Of a stretch of 42,246 bases of DNA, positions 1 to 7,947 are shown piece after piece. The DNA is from Gordonia sp. 'Campus' (GTDB lineage: Bacteria; Actinomycetota; Actinomycetes; Mycobacteriales; Mycobacteriaceae), in contig NZ_JAKOIW010000029.1 in NCBI RefSeq assembly GCF_022206305.1, positions 1 to 42,246 of the forward strand, written 5' to 3'. Below the pieces are notes generated by a model that made no database searches, had not been told where the DNA came from, and worked only from the letters and a program-made list of their open reading frames with translations. Each line of letters begins with the position of its first letter. The first letter of the stretch is position 1. Position numbers and translations under genes: made by a program.

Positions 1-549
1 CTCCCGGCCCCACCGCCACCGGTCCGACCCGCCAGCGTGACGACCGGCGCGATCCCGGTGACGAACTACGAGGCCTACGAGTCGGCAGCCACCGACGTCA
101 AGAGCACCCACCCTCGATGCGGCATCGACTGGAAGGTCATCGCCGGCATCGGTCGCGTCGAATCCCACCACGCCGACCAGGGCAACGTGACGCCCGACGG
201 TGCGCTGCGCAGTGCGATCTTCGGCCCGCGCCTCGACGGCTCACTCGGGGGCAACGAGGTCATCAACGACACCGACGGCGGTTCGCTCGACGGCGACCCG
301 GTCTACGATCGCGCGGTCGGCCCCATGCAGTTCCTGCCCTCGACGTGGAAGATGTACGCCGCCGACGGCAATCACGACGGGAAGTCCGACCCCCAGAACA
401 TCTTCGACGCCGCACTCACCACCGCGAACTACCTCTGCGACGAGAACCTCGATCTGCGCGACTCGTCGTCTCTGGTCACCGCGGTTCTGCGGTACAACAA
501 TTCGATGGACTACGTGAACAAGGTCCTCGGATTCGCCCGCGAGTACTGA
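1..549 (+). CDS. Lytic transglycosylase, C-terminal part (5' end outside window)
   Basis: The reading frame is open from base 1, so the gene starts to the left; about 182 codons are visible. The first residues are Pro-rich (LPAPPPPVRP), a likely linker or wall-spanning segment. The catalytic-domain pattern follows: GIGRVESHH, whose Glu is the expected general acid of SLT/MltB-type transglycosylases, then RAVGPMQFLPSTW, the typical substrate-groove motif, and ALTTANYLC near the end. Two cysteines (PRCGID and NYLCDE) could form a disulfide in an exported protein. Role by family: non-hydrolytic cleavage of peptidoglycan during wall turnover. No signal peptide can be seen because the N-terminus is missing. 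It converges on the aminopeptidase gene, with repeat copies between them. Confidence 0.85.
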   Translation, partial: LPAPPPPVRPASVTTGAIPVTNYEAYESAATDVKSTHPRCGIDWKVIAGIGRVESHHADQGNVTPDGALRSAIFGPRLDGSLGGNEVINDTDGGSLDGDPVYDRAVGPMQFLPSTWKMYAADGNHDGKSDPQNIFDAALTTANYLCDENLDLRDSSSLVTAVLRYNNSMDYVNKVLGFAREY

Positions 550-563
550 TCGCGCCCACCGCC

Positions 564-677
564 CCCTGAGGTGCGCAGCGCATAAGCGACCCCCCGACCC
601 CTGAGGTGCGAGGAGCGCAAGCGACGCCCCCACTGCTCCCTGAGGCGCGAGGAGCGCAAGCGACGAGCCTCGAAGGG
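564..677. repeat. Cluster of three copies of a dispersed intergenic repeat
   Basis: Copies begin at 564, 599 and 638, each opening CCCTGAGG[T/C]GCG and running through AGCGCAAGCGACG. Only the third (638-677) is full length, closing with CCTCGAAGGG, which pairs with the opening CCCTGAGG to make an imperfect hairpin. A fourth, full copy is at 23189-23228. Both sites lie between convergent genes, so a role as a bidirectional terminator or REP-like element is inferred. Confidence 0.7.
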
Positions 678-694
678 CCGGCGACTGCCCTACT

Positions 695-1987
695 TCAGCT
701 CTGCGTCAGAAAGGCCTGCAGCGCAGCCGAATACATGGGTACGTCGGCGGCACCCATGAGCTCTCGCGCCGAATGCATCGCGAGTTGTGGCGCACCCACG
801 TCGACGGTCGCCAGTCCGGTGCGCGACGCGGTGATCGGCCCGATCGTCGATCCGCAGGGCAGGTCCGCGCGGTGGACGTAGCGCTGCATCGGCACGCCGG
901 CCGCATCGCACGCCAGCGCGAAGACCGCCTCGCCCATGGCGTCCGATGCGTATCGGAGGTTCTGGTTCACCTTCAGGACCGGCCCGCCGCCGATGGAGAT
1001 CCGGTGTCCGGGCTCGTGACGCTCGGGATAGTTCGGGTGCGTGGCATGCGCCATGTCGCCCGACAGGCAGATGCTCGCGGCCATGGACCGCAGGAAGTCC
1101 GCGCGTGATCCGCCCCGCGCCAGGACGATTCGCTCACAGATCGAACCCAGGAAGTCCGACGCCGCGCCTCGTTCGGAACCGCTGCCGACCTCTTCGTGAT
1201 CGAACAGCACCAGCATCTTCGTGTGGTTCGACGACCCGGCGTCCAGCAGCGCCCACAGCCCCGCATAGCAGGTGCCCTGATTGTCGAGACGTGGTGCGCT
1301 GAGCAGGTTCTCGTCGGCGCCGATGATCGCCGACGGGGCGATGTCGTGGGTCATCAGTTCCCAGCCGAGGAGCGAGTCGGGATCGATCCCCGCGTACTCC
1401 GCCACCCAGTCGAGTACAGGCGGTGCGGCGTCGTCCAGACCCCACACACCGTTCACGTGGCGCTGTGGGTCGAGTGCGACGCCCTTGCGGTCCTCGGACA
1501 GGTGAATGGCGAGCTGCGGCACGCGAACCACGGGCTCGGTCACGTGCACCAGCGTGTGTGCGACCCGATCCCCGGAGCGATACGCGAGCCGACCGGACAG
1601 CCCGAGATCGCGATCGAGCCACGAGTTCAACCAGGCCCCGCCGTACGGCTCGAGTGCGATCATCGCGATACCCGCCGACGACCGATCGGGATGCTGCTTC
1701 AGACGCAGGTTGGGACTGTCGGTGTGGCCGCCCACGATCCGGAACGCCGACGACTCCCCGGCCTCCCAAGCGATGATCGATCCGCCACGGATCACGTAAC
1801 ACCGCGCCGAAGTGCCGCCCAGGTCGGCACCGGACCACTCCTGATCCTCGAAAAGCCGCGTGTACCCGGCACTCTCGAGTTCCGCGGCGACCGTCGCGCA
1901 CACATGGAAGGGCGAGGGCGAGGCGTCGATGAACTGACCCAGCCCGCGTGCGGTCGCGGTGGTCGGCAGTGTCGGGGATGCGGACAT
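695..1987 (-). CDS. M18 family aminopeptidase (aspartyl aminopeptidase-like)
   Basis: 430 aa. Zinc metallopeptidase of the M18 family, which removes N-terminal, often acidic, residues from peptides in the cytosol. Metal-site motifs are visible: VGGHTDSPNLRLK (His88, Asp90), the DHEEVGSGS glutamate pair and MAHATHPNYPE near the C-terminus. The frame is open for another 121 codons upstream, but that stretch is shadow sequence over purQ. ATG at 1987 is chosen because it gives the family N-terminus and has GGAG (complement of 1993-1996) five bases upstream. It starts 29 nt after the purQ stop, so it is probably the third gene of a purS-purQ operon. M. tuberculosis has an M18 enzyme (pepC) in the same general neighbourhood. 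Confidence 0.93.
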   Translation of the reverse strand: MSASPTLPTTATARGLGQFIDASPSPFHVCATVAAELESAGYTRLFEDQEWSGADLGGTSARCYVIRGGSIIAWEAGESSAFRIVGGHTDSPNLRLKQHPDRSSAGIAMIALEPYGGAWLNSWLDRDLGLSGRLAYRSGDRVAHTLVHVTEPVVRVPQLAIHLSEDRKGVALDPQRHVNGVWGLDDAAPPVLDWVAEYAGIDPDSLLGWELMTHDIAPSAIIGADENLLSAPRLDNQGTCYAGLWALLDAGSSNHTKMLVLFDHEEVGSGSERGAASDFLGSICERIVLARGGSRADFLRSMAASICLSGDMAHATHPNYPERHEPGHRISIGGGPVLKVNQNLRYASDAMGEAVFALACDAAGVPMQRYVHRADLPCGSTIGPITASRTGLATVDVGAPQLAMHSARELMGAADVPMYSAALQAFLTQS

Positions 1988-2016
1988 CTGTGCTCCGGAG
2001 GTGGGGCGCCGCGTAC

Positions 2017-2697
2017 TCACACCGAGGCGAGGACCGAGTCGATCACCGAGTAGAAGAGGCCGAGACCGTCGTCGCTCGGACCGGTGAGCGGCTCGGTGGC
2101 GTGCTCGGGGTGCGGCATCAGGCCGACGATCCGCCCGTTCGGGCTGGAGATACCGGCGATCTCGAGGGCCGAGCCGTTGGGGTTGCGCTCCGGGAACCGG
2201 AACACGACCAGGCCCTCCCCTTCGAGTTCCTCGAGCTTGCGCTGCGAGGCCACGTAACGACCCTCGCCGGACTTCAACGGGATCAAAATCTCCGCGCCCT
2301 GTTCGAACCGGGTCGTCCACGCCGTCGTGTTGGACTCCACACGCAACCACTCGTCACGGCAGATGAAGTGGAGTCCCTCGTTGCGGGTCAGCGCACCGGG
2401 CAGCAAGCCGGCCTCGCACAACACCTGGAAACCGTTGCAGATGCCGAGGACCGGCATCCCCTTGCCCGCCGCCTCCACGACCGAACCCATCACCGGGGCG
2501 AATCGCGCGATGGCCCCGGCACGGAGGTAATCGCCGTACGAGAAGCCGCCCGGCACGATGATCGCGTCGACTCCCTTGAGGTCGGCGTCGCCGTGCCACA
2601 ACGACACCGGCTCGGCACCGGCGAGCCGGACCGCGCGTGCGGCGTCGACGTCGTCGAGGGTTCCGGGGAAGGTGATGACCCCGATACGTGCTGTCAT
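2017..2697 (-). CDS. purQ: Phosphoribosylformylglycinamidine synthase, glutaminase subunit
   Basis: 226 aa, normal length for PurQ. A class I glutamine amidotransferase that hydrolyses glutamine and passes ammonia to PurL for conversion of FGAR to FGAM, step 4 of de novo purine synthesis. The nucleophile is Cys87 in GICNGF, with His196 and Glu198 in MPHPEH completing the triad; the oxyanion strand is PGGFSYGDYLRAGAIA. It begins 9 nt after purS with AGAGGG upstream, so the two are co-transcribed. The large subunit gene purL is not in the window, as in mycobacteria. Confidence 0.98.
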   Translation of the reverse strand: MTARIGVITFPGTLDDVDAARAVRLAGAEPVSLWHGDADLKGVDAIIVPGGFSYGDYLRAGAIARFAPVMGSVVEAAGKGMPVLGICNGFQVLCEAGLLPGALTRNEGLHFICRDEWLRVESNTTAWTTRFEQGAEILIPLKSGEGRYVASQRKLEELEGEGLVVFRFPERNPNGSALEIAGISSPNGRIVGLMPHPEHATEPLTGPSDDGLGLFYSVIDSVLASV

Positions 2698-2706
2698 GGC
2701 TGCCCT

Positions 2707-2946
2707 CTACTCCGCGACGCGCGAGACGTTGAAGTTCTCGATGACCGTATTGGTCAGGAGTTCCTCGGCGATGCGCTCGAGAGTCGTGTCATCCACCGAA
2801 TCGTCGACCTCGAGTTCGAATCGCTTGCCCTGACGGACGTCGCCGATACCGCTGAACCCGAGCCGACCCAGGGCACCGACGATGGCCTGGCCCTGCGGGT
2901 CGAGAATCTCGGCTTTGGGCATCACGTCGACCACCACTCGCGCCAT
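2707..2946 (-). CDS. purS: Phosphoribosylformylglycinamidine synthase subunit PurS
   Basis: 79 aa, the standard size. PurS is the small dimeric subunit that bridges PurQ and small-type PurL in the FGAM synthetase complex of Gram-positive bacteria. The start MARVVVDVMPKAEILDPQG and the internal GIGDVRQGKRFEL stretch are characteristic. Unlike many neighbours it has a clear ribosome binding site: GAGGAG (complement of 2953-2958) six bases before ATG. First gene of purS-purQ-aminopeptidase. The 95 bp upstream carry a hairpin at 2983-3004. Confidence 0.97.
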   Translation of the reverse strand: MARVVVDVMPKAEILDPQGQAIVGALGRLGFSGIGDVRQGKRFELEVDDSVDDTTLERIAEELLTNTVIENFNVSRVAE

Positions 2947-2982
2947 GGACCGCTCCTCAAATGTCTGCTGGTCGGTTGTCGC

Positions 2983-3004
2983 CTGATCGGTGATTCCCGA
3001 TCAG
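2983..3004 (-). terminator. Hairpin between the peroxidase gene and purS
   Basis: CTGATCGG (2983-2990), a six-base loop, and CCGATCAG (2997-3004) form a perfect 8-bp stem. Read on the minus strand it lies just after the peroxidase gene and before purS. It could terminate the former, attenuate the latter, or be an operator; there is no U-tract. Confidence 0.4.
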
Positions 3005-3041
3005 TTCACGCCGGTCAGCTTACCGGGTACGCCAAATCGCC

Positions 3042-3524
3042 TCAGAGCACGGATTCGATGGCGGCGATGACCGTCGGGTCGGTGGGCTCGGTGCGCGGAC
3101 GGAAGCGGTTGACGACCTCACCGTCGGCGTTGACGAGAAACTTCTCGAAATTCCACTGGATGTCGCCCGCCTCGCCGTCGGCGTCGGCGTGCCGGGTGAG
3201 TTCGGCGTACAGCGGGTGACGATCGTCGCCGTTCACGTCGGTCTTCTCCAGCAGCGGAAACGTCACACCGTAGGTCGCCGAGCAGAAGGTGGCGATCTCC
3301 TCGGCGGTGCCGGGCTCCTGACCCATGAACTGGTTGCAGGGCACACCGACGACGGTGAGGCCCTTGTCGCCGTAGGTCTTCGCGAGCTCTTCGAGGCCGG
3401 CGTACTGCGGCGTGAGTCCGCACTTGCTGGCGACGTTCACCACGAGAAGCGGTCCGCCGAAGTCGTTCAGCGAGACGTCGGAGCCGTCGAGTCCGGAAAC
3501 CGGGATGTCCTTGATGTTGGCCAT
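3042..3524 (-). CDS. Glutathione peroxidase family protein (Cys-type thiol peroxidase)
   Basis: 160 aa. Thioredoxin-fold peroxidase reducing hydroperoxides. The active Cys35 is in NVASKCGLTPQY (cysteine, TGC, not selenocysteine), the second motif is GVPCNQFMGQEPG with the catalytic Gln, and the third is WNFEKFLV with the catalytic Trp. Cys-type members usually draw electrons from thioredoxin or mycoredoxin; with no glutathione in mycothiol-containing actinomycetes that is the likely donor (inference). ATG 3524 is preferred over an upstream in-frame start because it gives the family N-terminus and lies 7 nt after a TAATCT box. Confidence 0.93.
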   Translation of the reverse strand: MANIKDIPVSGLDGSDVSLNDFGGPLLVVNVASKCGLTPQYAGLEELAKTYGDKGLTVVGVPCNQFMGQEPGTAEEIATFCSATYGVTFPLLEKTDVNGDDRHPLYAELTRHADADGEAGDIQWNFEKFLVNADGEVVNRFRPRTEPTDPTVIAAIESVL

Positions 3525-3531
3525 GAACGCA

Positions 3532-3537
3532 AGATTA
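3532..3537 (-). promoter_or_regulatory. -10 box for leaderless glutathione peroxidase mRNA
   Basis: TAATCT on the minus strand, 7 nt before the ATG at 3524. The spacing would put the transcription start at the start codon. Confidence 0.45.
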
Positions 3538-3607
3538 GACGGCCGACGCGGGCCCGACGGGAGACGGGCATCACAGCGCTCGTCACCTATGCGCAAGGTC
3601 ACCCATA

Positions 3608-3630
3608 ATTGCGTTCCTGCAATAGTTGCA
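3608..3630 (+). promoter_or_regulatory. Overlapping palindromes, candidate MarR operator
   Basis: ATTGC-N6-GCAAT (3608-3623) overlaps TGCAA-TAG-TTGCA (3618-3630), the shared arm being GCAA. Both lie immediately upstream of a possible -10 box, TAGCAT (3638-3643). Autoregulation by the downstream MarR protein is the likely purpose. Confidence 0.5.
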
Positions 3631-3667
3631 TCGGGGTTAGCATTTTCGGGTGCCCGGGGAGTGTGAA

Positions 3668-4156
3668 GTGAGCAGCGGCGCCGAGGAATCGGTGAACGCC
3701 GCGTCGTCGGCACTCAACACATTCCTGGACCGGCTCATCGACCTGAGCCGGCCCGAGGCCCTGGAAAGTCTCGCAGCCACGGAGATCACGTTCTCCCAGT
3801 TGCGAATCCTCTCCGCGCTCGGTTGTCACACCGGACCGATGTCGGTCAACGCCATCGCCGAACAGGTGCAACTGTCCCTGGCGGCCGCTGGCCGGACGGT
3901 GGACAAGCTGGTCTGCGGCGGCCTGGTCGACCGTCGCGAGGATCCGACCGACCGCCGGGTCAAGCGCATCTCCCTCACCGACGGGGGCCGGCGCTACCTG
4001 GAGACCCACCTCGCGGTGAAGCACGAGACCGTCCGGCATTTCGTCGCCAACCTGCCGGCCGACATGCGGGACGAGCTCTGCGCCGCACTACGTCCGATCG
4101 TCGACGACGCCGTCGACCACTTCTGTCTGCCCGATCGAATAGGAACACCCGAATGA
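3668..4156 (+). CDS. MarR family transcriptional regulator
   Basis: 162 aa from GTG 3668. A winged-helix dimer: the recognition segment is around NAIAEQVQLSLAAAGRTVDKLV, followed by the wing GLVDRREDPTDRRVKRISLTDGG, which is diagnostic for MarR proteins. GGGGAG at 3656-3661 is well spaced for GTG 3668. An alternative GTG at 3650 sits 6 nt after TAGCAT and would be leaderless, adding six residues; the choice is not settled. Its stop overlaps the exporter start (ATGA), so the two are translationally coupled. The pattern, MarR repressor plus DHA2 pump, fits a drug- or phenolic-inducible efflux operon controlled at the palindromes upstream. Confidence 0.92.
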   Translation: MSSGAEESVNAASSALNTFLDRLIDLSRPEALESLAATEITFSQLRILSALGCHTGPMSVNAIAEQVQLSLAAAGRTVDKLVCGGLVDRREDPTDRRVKRISLTDGGRRYLETHLAVKHETVRHFVANLPADMRDELCAALRPIVDDAVDHFCLPDRIGTPE

Positions 4157-5700
4157 CTTCATCCACCGGTGGCCACCTGCACGAAGGCCCACCAGACACC
4201 AAGCTGGACCGGCACGTCCTGCTGGTCGCCGGCGTGGTCGTGCTCGGCGCGATCATGTCGATCCTCGACGTCACCGTGGTCGCCGTCGCGCAGAACACCT
4301 TCCAGCAGGAGTTCGGCACCGACGCCGCAGGAGCCGCCTGGACGGCGACCGGCTACACACTCGCCCTCGCCGCCGTCATCCCGCTGTCGAGCTGGGCGGC
4401 CTCGCGATTCGGCACCAAGCGGGTGTATCTCGTCTCGCTCGTGCTGTTCACGCTCGGTTCGGTCCTGTGTGCTCTCGCCCCGAACATCGGCGCGCTCGTC
4501 GCGTTCCGTGTGATCCAGGGTCTCGGCGGCGGCATGCTGATGCCGGTCGGCATGATGATGCTGACCAAGGCCGCCGGCCCGGAACGTGTCGGTTCGGTCA
4601 TGGCGGTTCTGGGCATCCCGATGCTCCTCGGCCCGATCTCGGGTCCGATCCTGGGCGGCGTGCTCATCGAGCAGCTGAGCTGGCACTGGATCTTCCTGAT
4701 CAACGTCCCGATCGGCGTGATCGCCCTCGTCTACTCGTGGATCGTCCTGCGTGACGACGCCGAGACCACGCGCCCGTCTTTCGACGTCGTCGGTCTGCTC
4801 CTGCTGTCACCCGGCCTCGCGCTGTTCCTGTTCGGCATCTCCTCGAGCGCCGAGCACCGCACCTTCATGTCCGGGACGGTGCTGATCCCGATGATCGTCG
4901 GTGCGATCCTGATCGTCGCGTTCATCCTCCATGCACTCCGCAAGAAGAACCCGCTGCTCGATCTGCGGCTGTTCGCCAATCGGACGCTGAGCGTCGCCGT
5001 CGTGACGATGGTGCTGTTCATGGTCGCCTTCTTCGGTGCCGCACTGTTGTTCCCGCAGTACTTCATCGGCGTGCGTGGCGAGTCCACCTTGGCCGCGGGC
5101 CTGCTCCTCGCCCCACAGGGCATCGGCGCGATGGTGACGATGCCGATCGCGGGACGACTCACCGACAAGATGGGTCCGGGCAAGTTCGTACTGGTGGGCA
5201 TCGTCCTGATCGTGCTGGGACTCAGCACGTTCATGTTCCTCGGCGCCGACACCTCCTACTGGCTGATCTGCGGTTCGCTGTTCGTCCAGGGCCTCGGTAT
5301 GGGTATGACGATGATGCCGATCATGTCCTCGGCGCTGGCCACCCTCAGCAACAAGCAGGTGCCCGACGGATCGACGCTGCTCAACGTGATCCAGCAGTCG
5401 GCGACGTCGATCGGCACCGCGGTGATCTCGGTGATCCTGGCCGCCAGCCTGGCGAGCAAGCCAGAGGCCGGTCTCGCGATCATGGCGAACACCTCCGACG
5501 CACCGCTGCCCCCGGGCGTGCCGAATCCGCTGCCGGAGTCGTTCTTCGAGACCGCTGCCGACGTGTTCTCCAACACGTTCACCATCTCGGTGGTGCTGAT
5601 CGTCCTGACGTTGATCCCGGCGTTCTTCCTGCCCCGCAAGAAGATCGCGTCGCCGCTCACCGAAGAGGACATGGACCGCGGTCCGATCATGATGCACTGA
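4153..5700 (+). CDS. MFS drug exporter, DHA2 (EmrB/QacA) family
   Basis: 515 aa with about 14 hydrophobic segments, the number expected for DHA2 proton-coupled drug exporters. Family motifs: LDVTVVAVA in TM1 (motif D1), ASRFGTKRVYL in the first cytoplasmic loop (motif A), RVIQGLGGGMLMP in TM4 (motif B) and the TM5 antiporter segment GIPMLLGPISGPILGGVL (motif C). The start overlaps the MarR stop; AGGA lies at 4141-4144. It should export hydrophobic or cationic toxic compounds across the cytoplasmic membrane; the substrate cannot be read from sequence. An EmrB-like MFS gene also lies next to ptrB in M. tuberculosis. Confidence 0.94.
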   Translation: MTSSTGGHLHEGPPDTKLDRHVLLVAGVVVLGAIMSILDVTVVAVAQNTFQQEFGTDAAGAAWTATGYTLALAAVIPLSSWAASRFGTKRVYLVSLVLFTLGSVLCALAPNIGALVAFRVIQGLGGGMLMPVGMMMLTKAAGPERVGSVMAVLGIPMLLGPISGPILGGVLIEQLSWHWIFLINVPIGVIALVYSWIVLRDDAETTRPSFDVVGLLLLSPGLALFLFGISSSAEHRTFMSGTVLIPMIVGAILIVAFILHALRKKNPLLDLRLFANRTLSVAVVTMVLFMVAFFGAALLFPQYFIGVRGESTLAAGLLLAPQGIGAMVTMPIAGRLTDKMGPGKFVLVGIVLIVLGLSTFMFLGADTSYWLICGSLFVQGLGMGMTMMPIMSSALATLSNKQVPDGSTLLNVIQQSATSIGTAVISVILAASLASKPEAGLAIMANTSDAPLPPGVPNPLPESFFETAADVFSNTFTISVVLIVLTLIPAFFLPRKKIASPLTEEDMDRGPIMMH

Positions 5701-5726
5701 CGCCAGTCAGAACTGGCACCACGAAT

Positions 5727-5767
5727 GCACAGAGCCCCGCCGGCATCGCGCCGGCGGGGCTCTGTGC
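5727..5767. terminator. Strong bidirectional terminator between the MFS gene and ptrB
   Basis: GCACAGAGCCCCGCCGG (5727-5743), a 7-nt loop, and its exact complement (5751-5767): a perfect 17-bp stem between convergent genes. There is no U-run, as usual in high-GC actinomycetes. Confidence 0.88.
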
Positions 5768-5787
5768 GGTTCTGTCGAACAATGGGG

Positions 5788-7947
5788 TCAGTCGTCGAGC
5801 GCGCCCGACTGCTGGAGGATCCACGCGAGCTCGAAGGCGACCTCTTCCCACTGCTTGTATCGGCCGCTGACGCCGCCGTGTCCCGCCGACATCTCGGTCT
5901 TGAGCAGGATCGGGTTTCCCGACGTCGACTTGTCCTGAAGCCGCGCAACCCATTTCGCGGCCTCGGTGAACAGCACCCGGGTGTCGTTCAGTGAGGTCAG
6001 CGCGAGGATGGGCGGATACGGCTTCGCCTCGACGTTCTCGTAGGGCGTGTAGGTCTTCATGTACTCGTAGACCTTCGGATCGTGGAGCGGGTCGCCCCAC
6101 TCGTCCCACTCGATGACGGTGAGCGGCAACGACGGATCGAGGATCGAGTTCAGCGCGTCGACGAACGGAACCGACGCGAGGATGCCGTTGAACAGCTCCG
6201 GGGCCAGATTGGCCACCGCGCCGACGAGCAGTCCGCCGGCCGAACCACCTTCGGCGACCATCTGCTGCGGTGTCGTCCACCCGGCTTCGACGAGATGGCG
6301 ACCGGCTGCGACGAAGTCGGTGAAGGTGTTCTTCTTGCTGAGTTCCTTGCCGTTCTCGTACCAGTACCGGCCCATCTCACCGCCGCCGCGGATGTGGGCG
6401 AGGACGAAGACCATGCCCCGGTCGAGCATCGACAACCGGGCCACCGAGAAATACGGATCGATGCTCGCCTCGTAGGAGCCGTAACCGTAGAGCAGGAGTG
6501 GGGCCGGCCTGGACGCGTCGGTCTCCTTGCGCCGCAACACCGACAGCGGGATGCGGGTGCCGTCGTCGGCGACCGCCCATTCGCGGGACTGCACGTAATC
6601 GGCCGGGTCGTAACCACCGAGGACCGGTTGACGCTTGAGGAGTGTGCGCTCACCGGTGGCGACGTCGAGCTCGAACAACTCGGCCGGCTCGATGAAGCTT
6701 CCGTACCCGATCCGGAGTTTCGGAGCACTCCACTCCGGGTTGGCCGCGAGACCCGCCGAACTCAACTCCTGGTCGAAGGCGACCTCGGCGAAGTCCGACT
6801 CCGACGGCATGCCGTCGATGTCCCGCAGGTCGGCGATCGCCAGACGCGGCAACGCATCCCGTCGGTACGACAGCACGAGGTAGTCGGCGAAGGCGTCGAG
6901 GTCCTCGATGCGTCGCTGCGGGTCGTGTGCGATGAGTTCCCGGCGGGCGGAGGGGTCGTCGACGGGTGCGAGGTCGATGGCGAAGTTCTCCGCCTTCTGC
7001 CCGTCGCGGACATCGTTGTGGACGATGACGAGGTAATCGTCACCCCCGATGACCGCATGCTCGACGCTGTACTCCACACCGTCGACACGTGGTGCGACAC
7101 TCACGAATTCACCGGTCGGATCGTCGGCGGGGAGCAGGTAGCTCTCCGAGGTGATCTTCGATCCGACCCCGATGACGAGATACTTGTCGCTGCGCGTGGT
7201 GCCCATGCCGACCCAGAACCGCTCGTCGGGCTCGTGGAAGACCTTCACGTCGTCGGTCCCGGCACCGATGTCGTGGCGCCACACCGTGTCCGGACGCCAC
7301 GCGGCATCGACCGTCGAGTAGAAGACGTGTCGGGCATCGGCCGACCACACCGCACTCCCCGAGGTGTCGGCGACCTCGTCGGGCAGAAGGTCACCGGTGC
7401 GAAGATCCTTGATGCGCAGCGTGTATCGCTCGTCCCCGACGACGTCGGTGCTGTAGGCGAGCCAGTTCCCGTCGTCGCTGACGGTCAACGCGCCCAGACT
7501 GAAGAAGTCGTGCCCCTCCGCCTCCACGTTGGCGTCGAGCAGGATCTCCTCGCCGGGAAGCGGATCGTCGCCGACCTCCGGGGGTACCCAGTCGTCGTCG
7601 GAGCGAATGGGGCACCGGCAGGACGTCGCATACTGCTTGCCCTCGTGGGTGCGACCGTAGTACCAGAACCGCCCGCGCCGGTTGGGCACCGACATGTCGG
7701 TTTCCTTGGTGCGGCTCTTGATCTCGGTGAAGATCTGGGAGCGCAGATCGGCCAGCTGCTCTGTGTGCGCTTCGGTGAACGCGTTCTGCGCCTCGAGGTA
7801 GGCGATCACCTCGGGATCGTCCTTGTCGCGCAACCACTCGTAATCGTCGACGAAGGTGTCGCCGTGGTGGATGCGCTCGGTGGGAACCTTCTTGGCCACC
7901 GGCGGGGTCACCTCGCGGACGCTGGCATCGTTCTTCTCGTCGGTCAC
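5788..7947 (-). CDS. ptrB: Oligopeptidase B-like serine peptidase (S9A)
   Basis: 719 aa. Cytosolic prolyl-oligopeptidase-family enzyme; the oligopeptidase B subgroup cuts short peptides after Arg/Lys. The N-terminal seven-bladed propeller spans roughly residues 80-420 and the alpha/beta-hydrolase domain the rest. Catalytic residues by position: Ser569 in EGGSAGGLL, Asp655 in SLNDTR, His690 in SAGHGG. The segments AHIRGGGEMGRYWYENGK and VIEWDEWGDP match E. coli PtrB closely. GTG 7947 overlaps the purC stop (GTGA) and has GGAGG seven bases upstream; the open frame further upstream is shadow of purC. In M. tuberculosis the counterpart is split (ptrBa/ptrBb, from memory); here it is intact. Confidence 0.93.
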   Translation of the reverse strand: MTDEKNDASVREVTPPVAKKVPTERIHHGDTFVDDYEWLRDKDDPEVIAYLEAQNAFTEAHTEQLADLRSQIFTEIKSRTKETDMSVPNRRGRFWYYGRTHEGKQYATSCRCPIRSDDDWVPPEVGDDPLPGEEILLDANVEAEGHDFFSLGALTVSDDGNWLAYSTDVVGDERYTLRIKDLRTGDLLPDEVADTSGSAVWSADARHVFYSTVDAAWRPDTVWRHDIGAGTDDVKVFHEPDERFWVGMGTTRSDKYLVIGVGSKITSESYLLPADDPTGEFVSVAPRVDGVEYSVEHAVIGGDDYLVIVHNDVRDGQKAENFAIDLAPVDDPSARRELIAHDPQRRIEDLDAFADYLVLSYRRDALPRLAIADLRDIDGMPSESDFAEVAFDQELSSAGLAANPEWSAPKLRIGYGSFIEPAELFELDVATGERTLLKRQPVLGGYDPADYVQSREWAVADDGTRIPLSVLRRKETDASRPAPLLLYGYGSYEASIDPYFSVARLSMLDRGMVFVLAHIRGGGEMGRYWYENGKELSKKNTFTDFVAAGRHLVEAGWTTPQQMVAEGGSAGGLLVGAVANLAPELFNGILASVPFVDALNSILDPSLPLTVIEWDEWGDPLHDPKVYEYMKTYTPYENVEAKPYPPILALTSLNDTRVLFTEAAKWVARLQDKSTSGNPILLKTEMSAGHGGVSGRYKQWEEVAFELAWILQQSGALDD

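Noticed and set aside
564..677. CRISPR array at the three tandem repeat copies
   Set aside because: Copies are unequal, spacers are 8-11 bp, and no cas genes are present.
1948..3219. 423-codon open frame on the plus strand over purQ/purS
   Set aside because: Antisense shadow; its residues show no family features and the minus strand carries clear PurQ and PurS.
3042..3524. Possible selenoprotein (glutathione peroxidase) with UGA
   Set aside because: The active-site codon is a plain cysteine codon, and the frame is intact without recoding.
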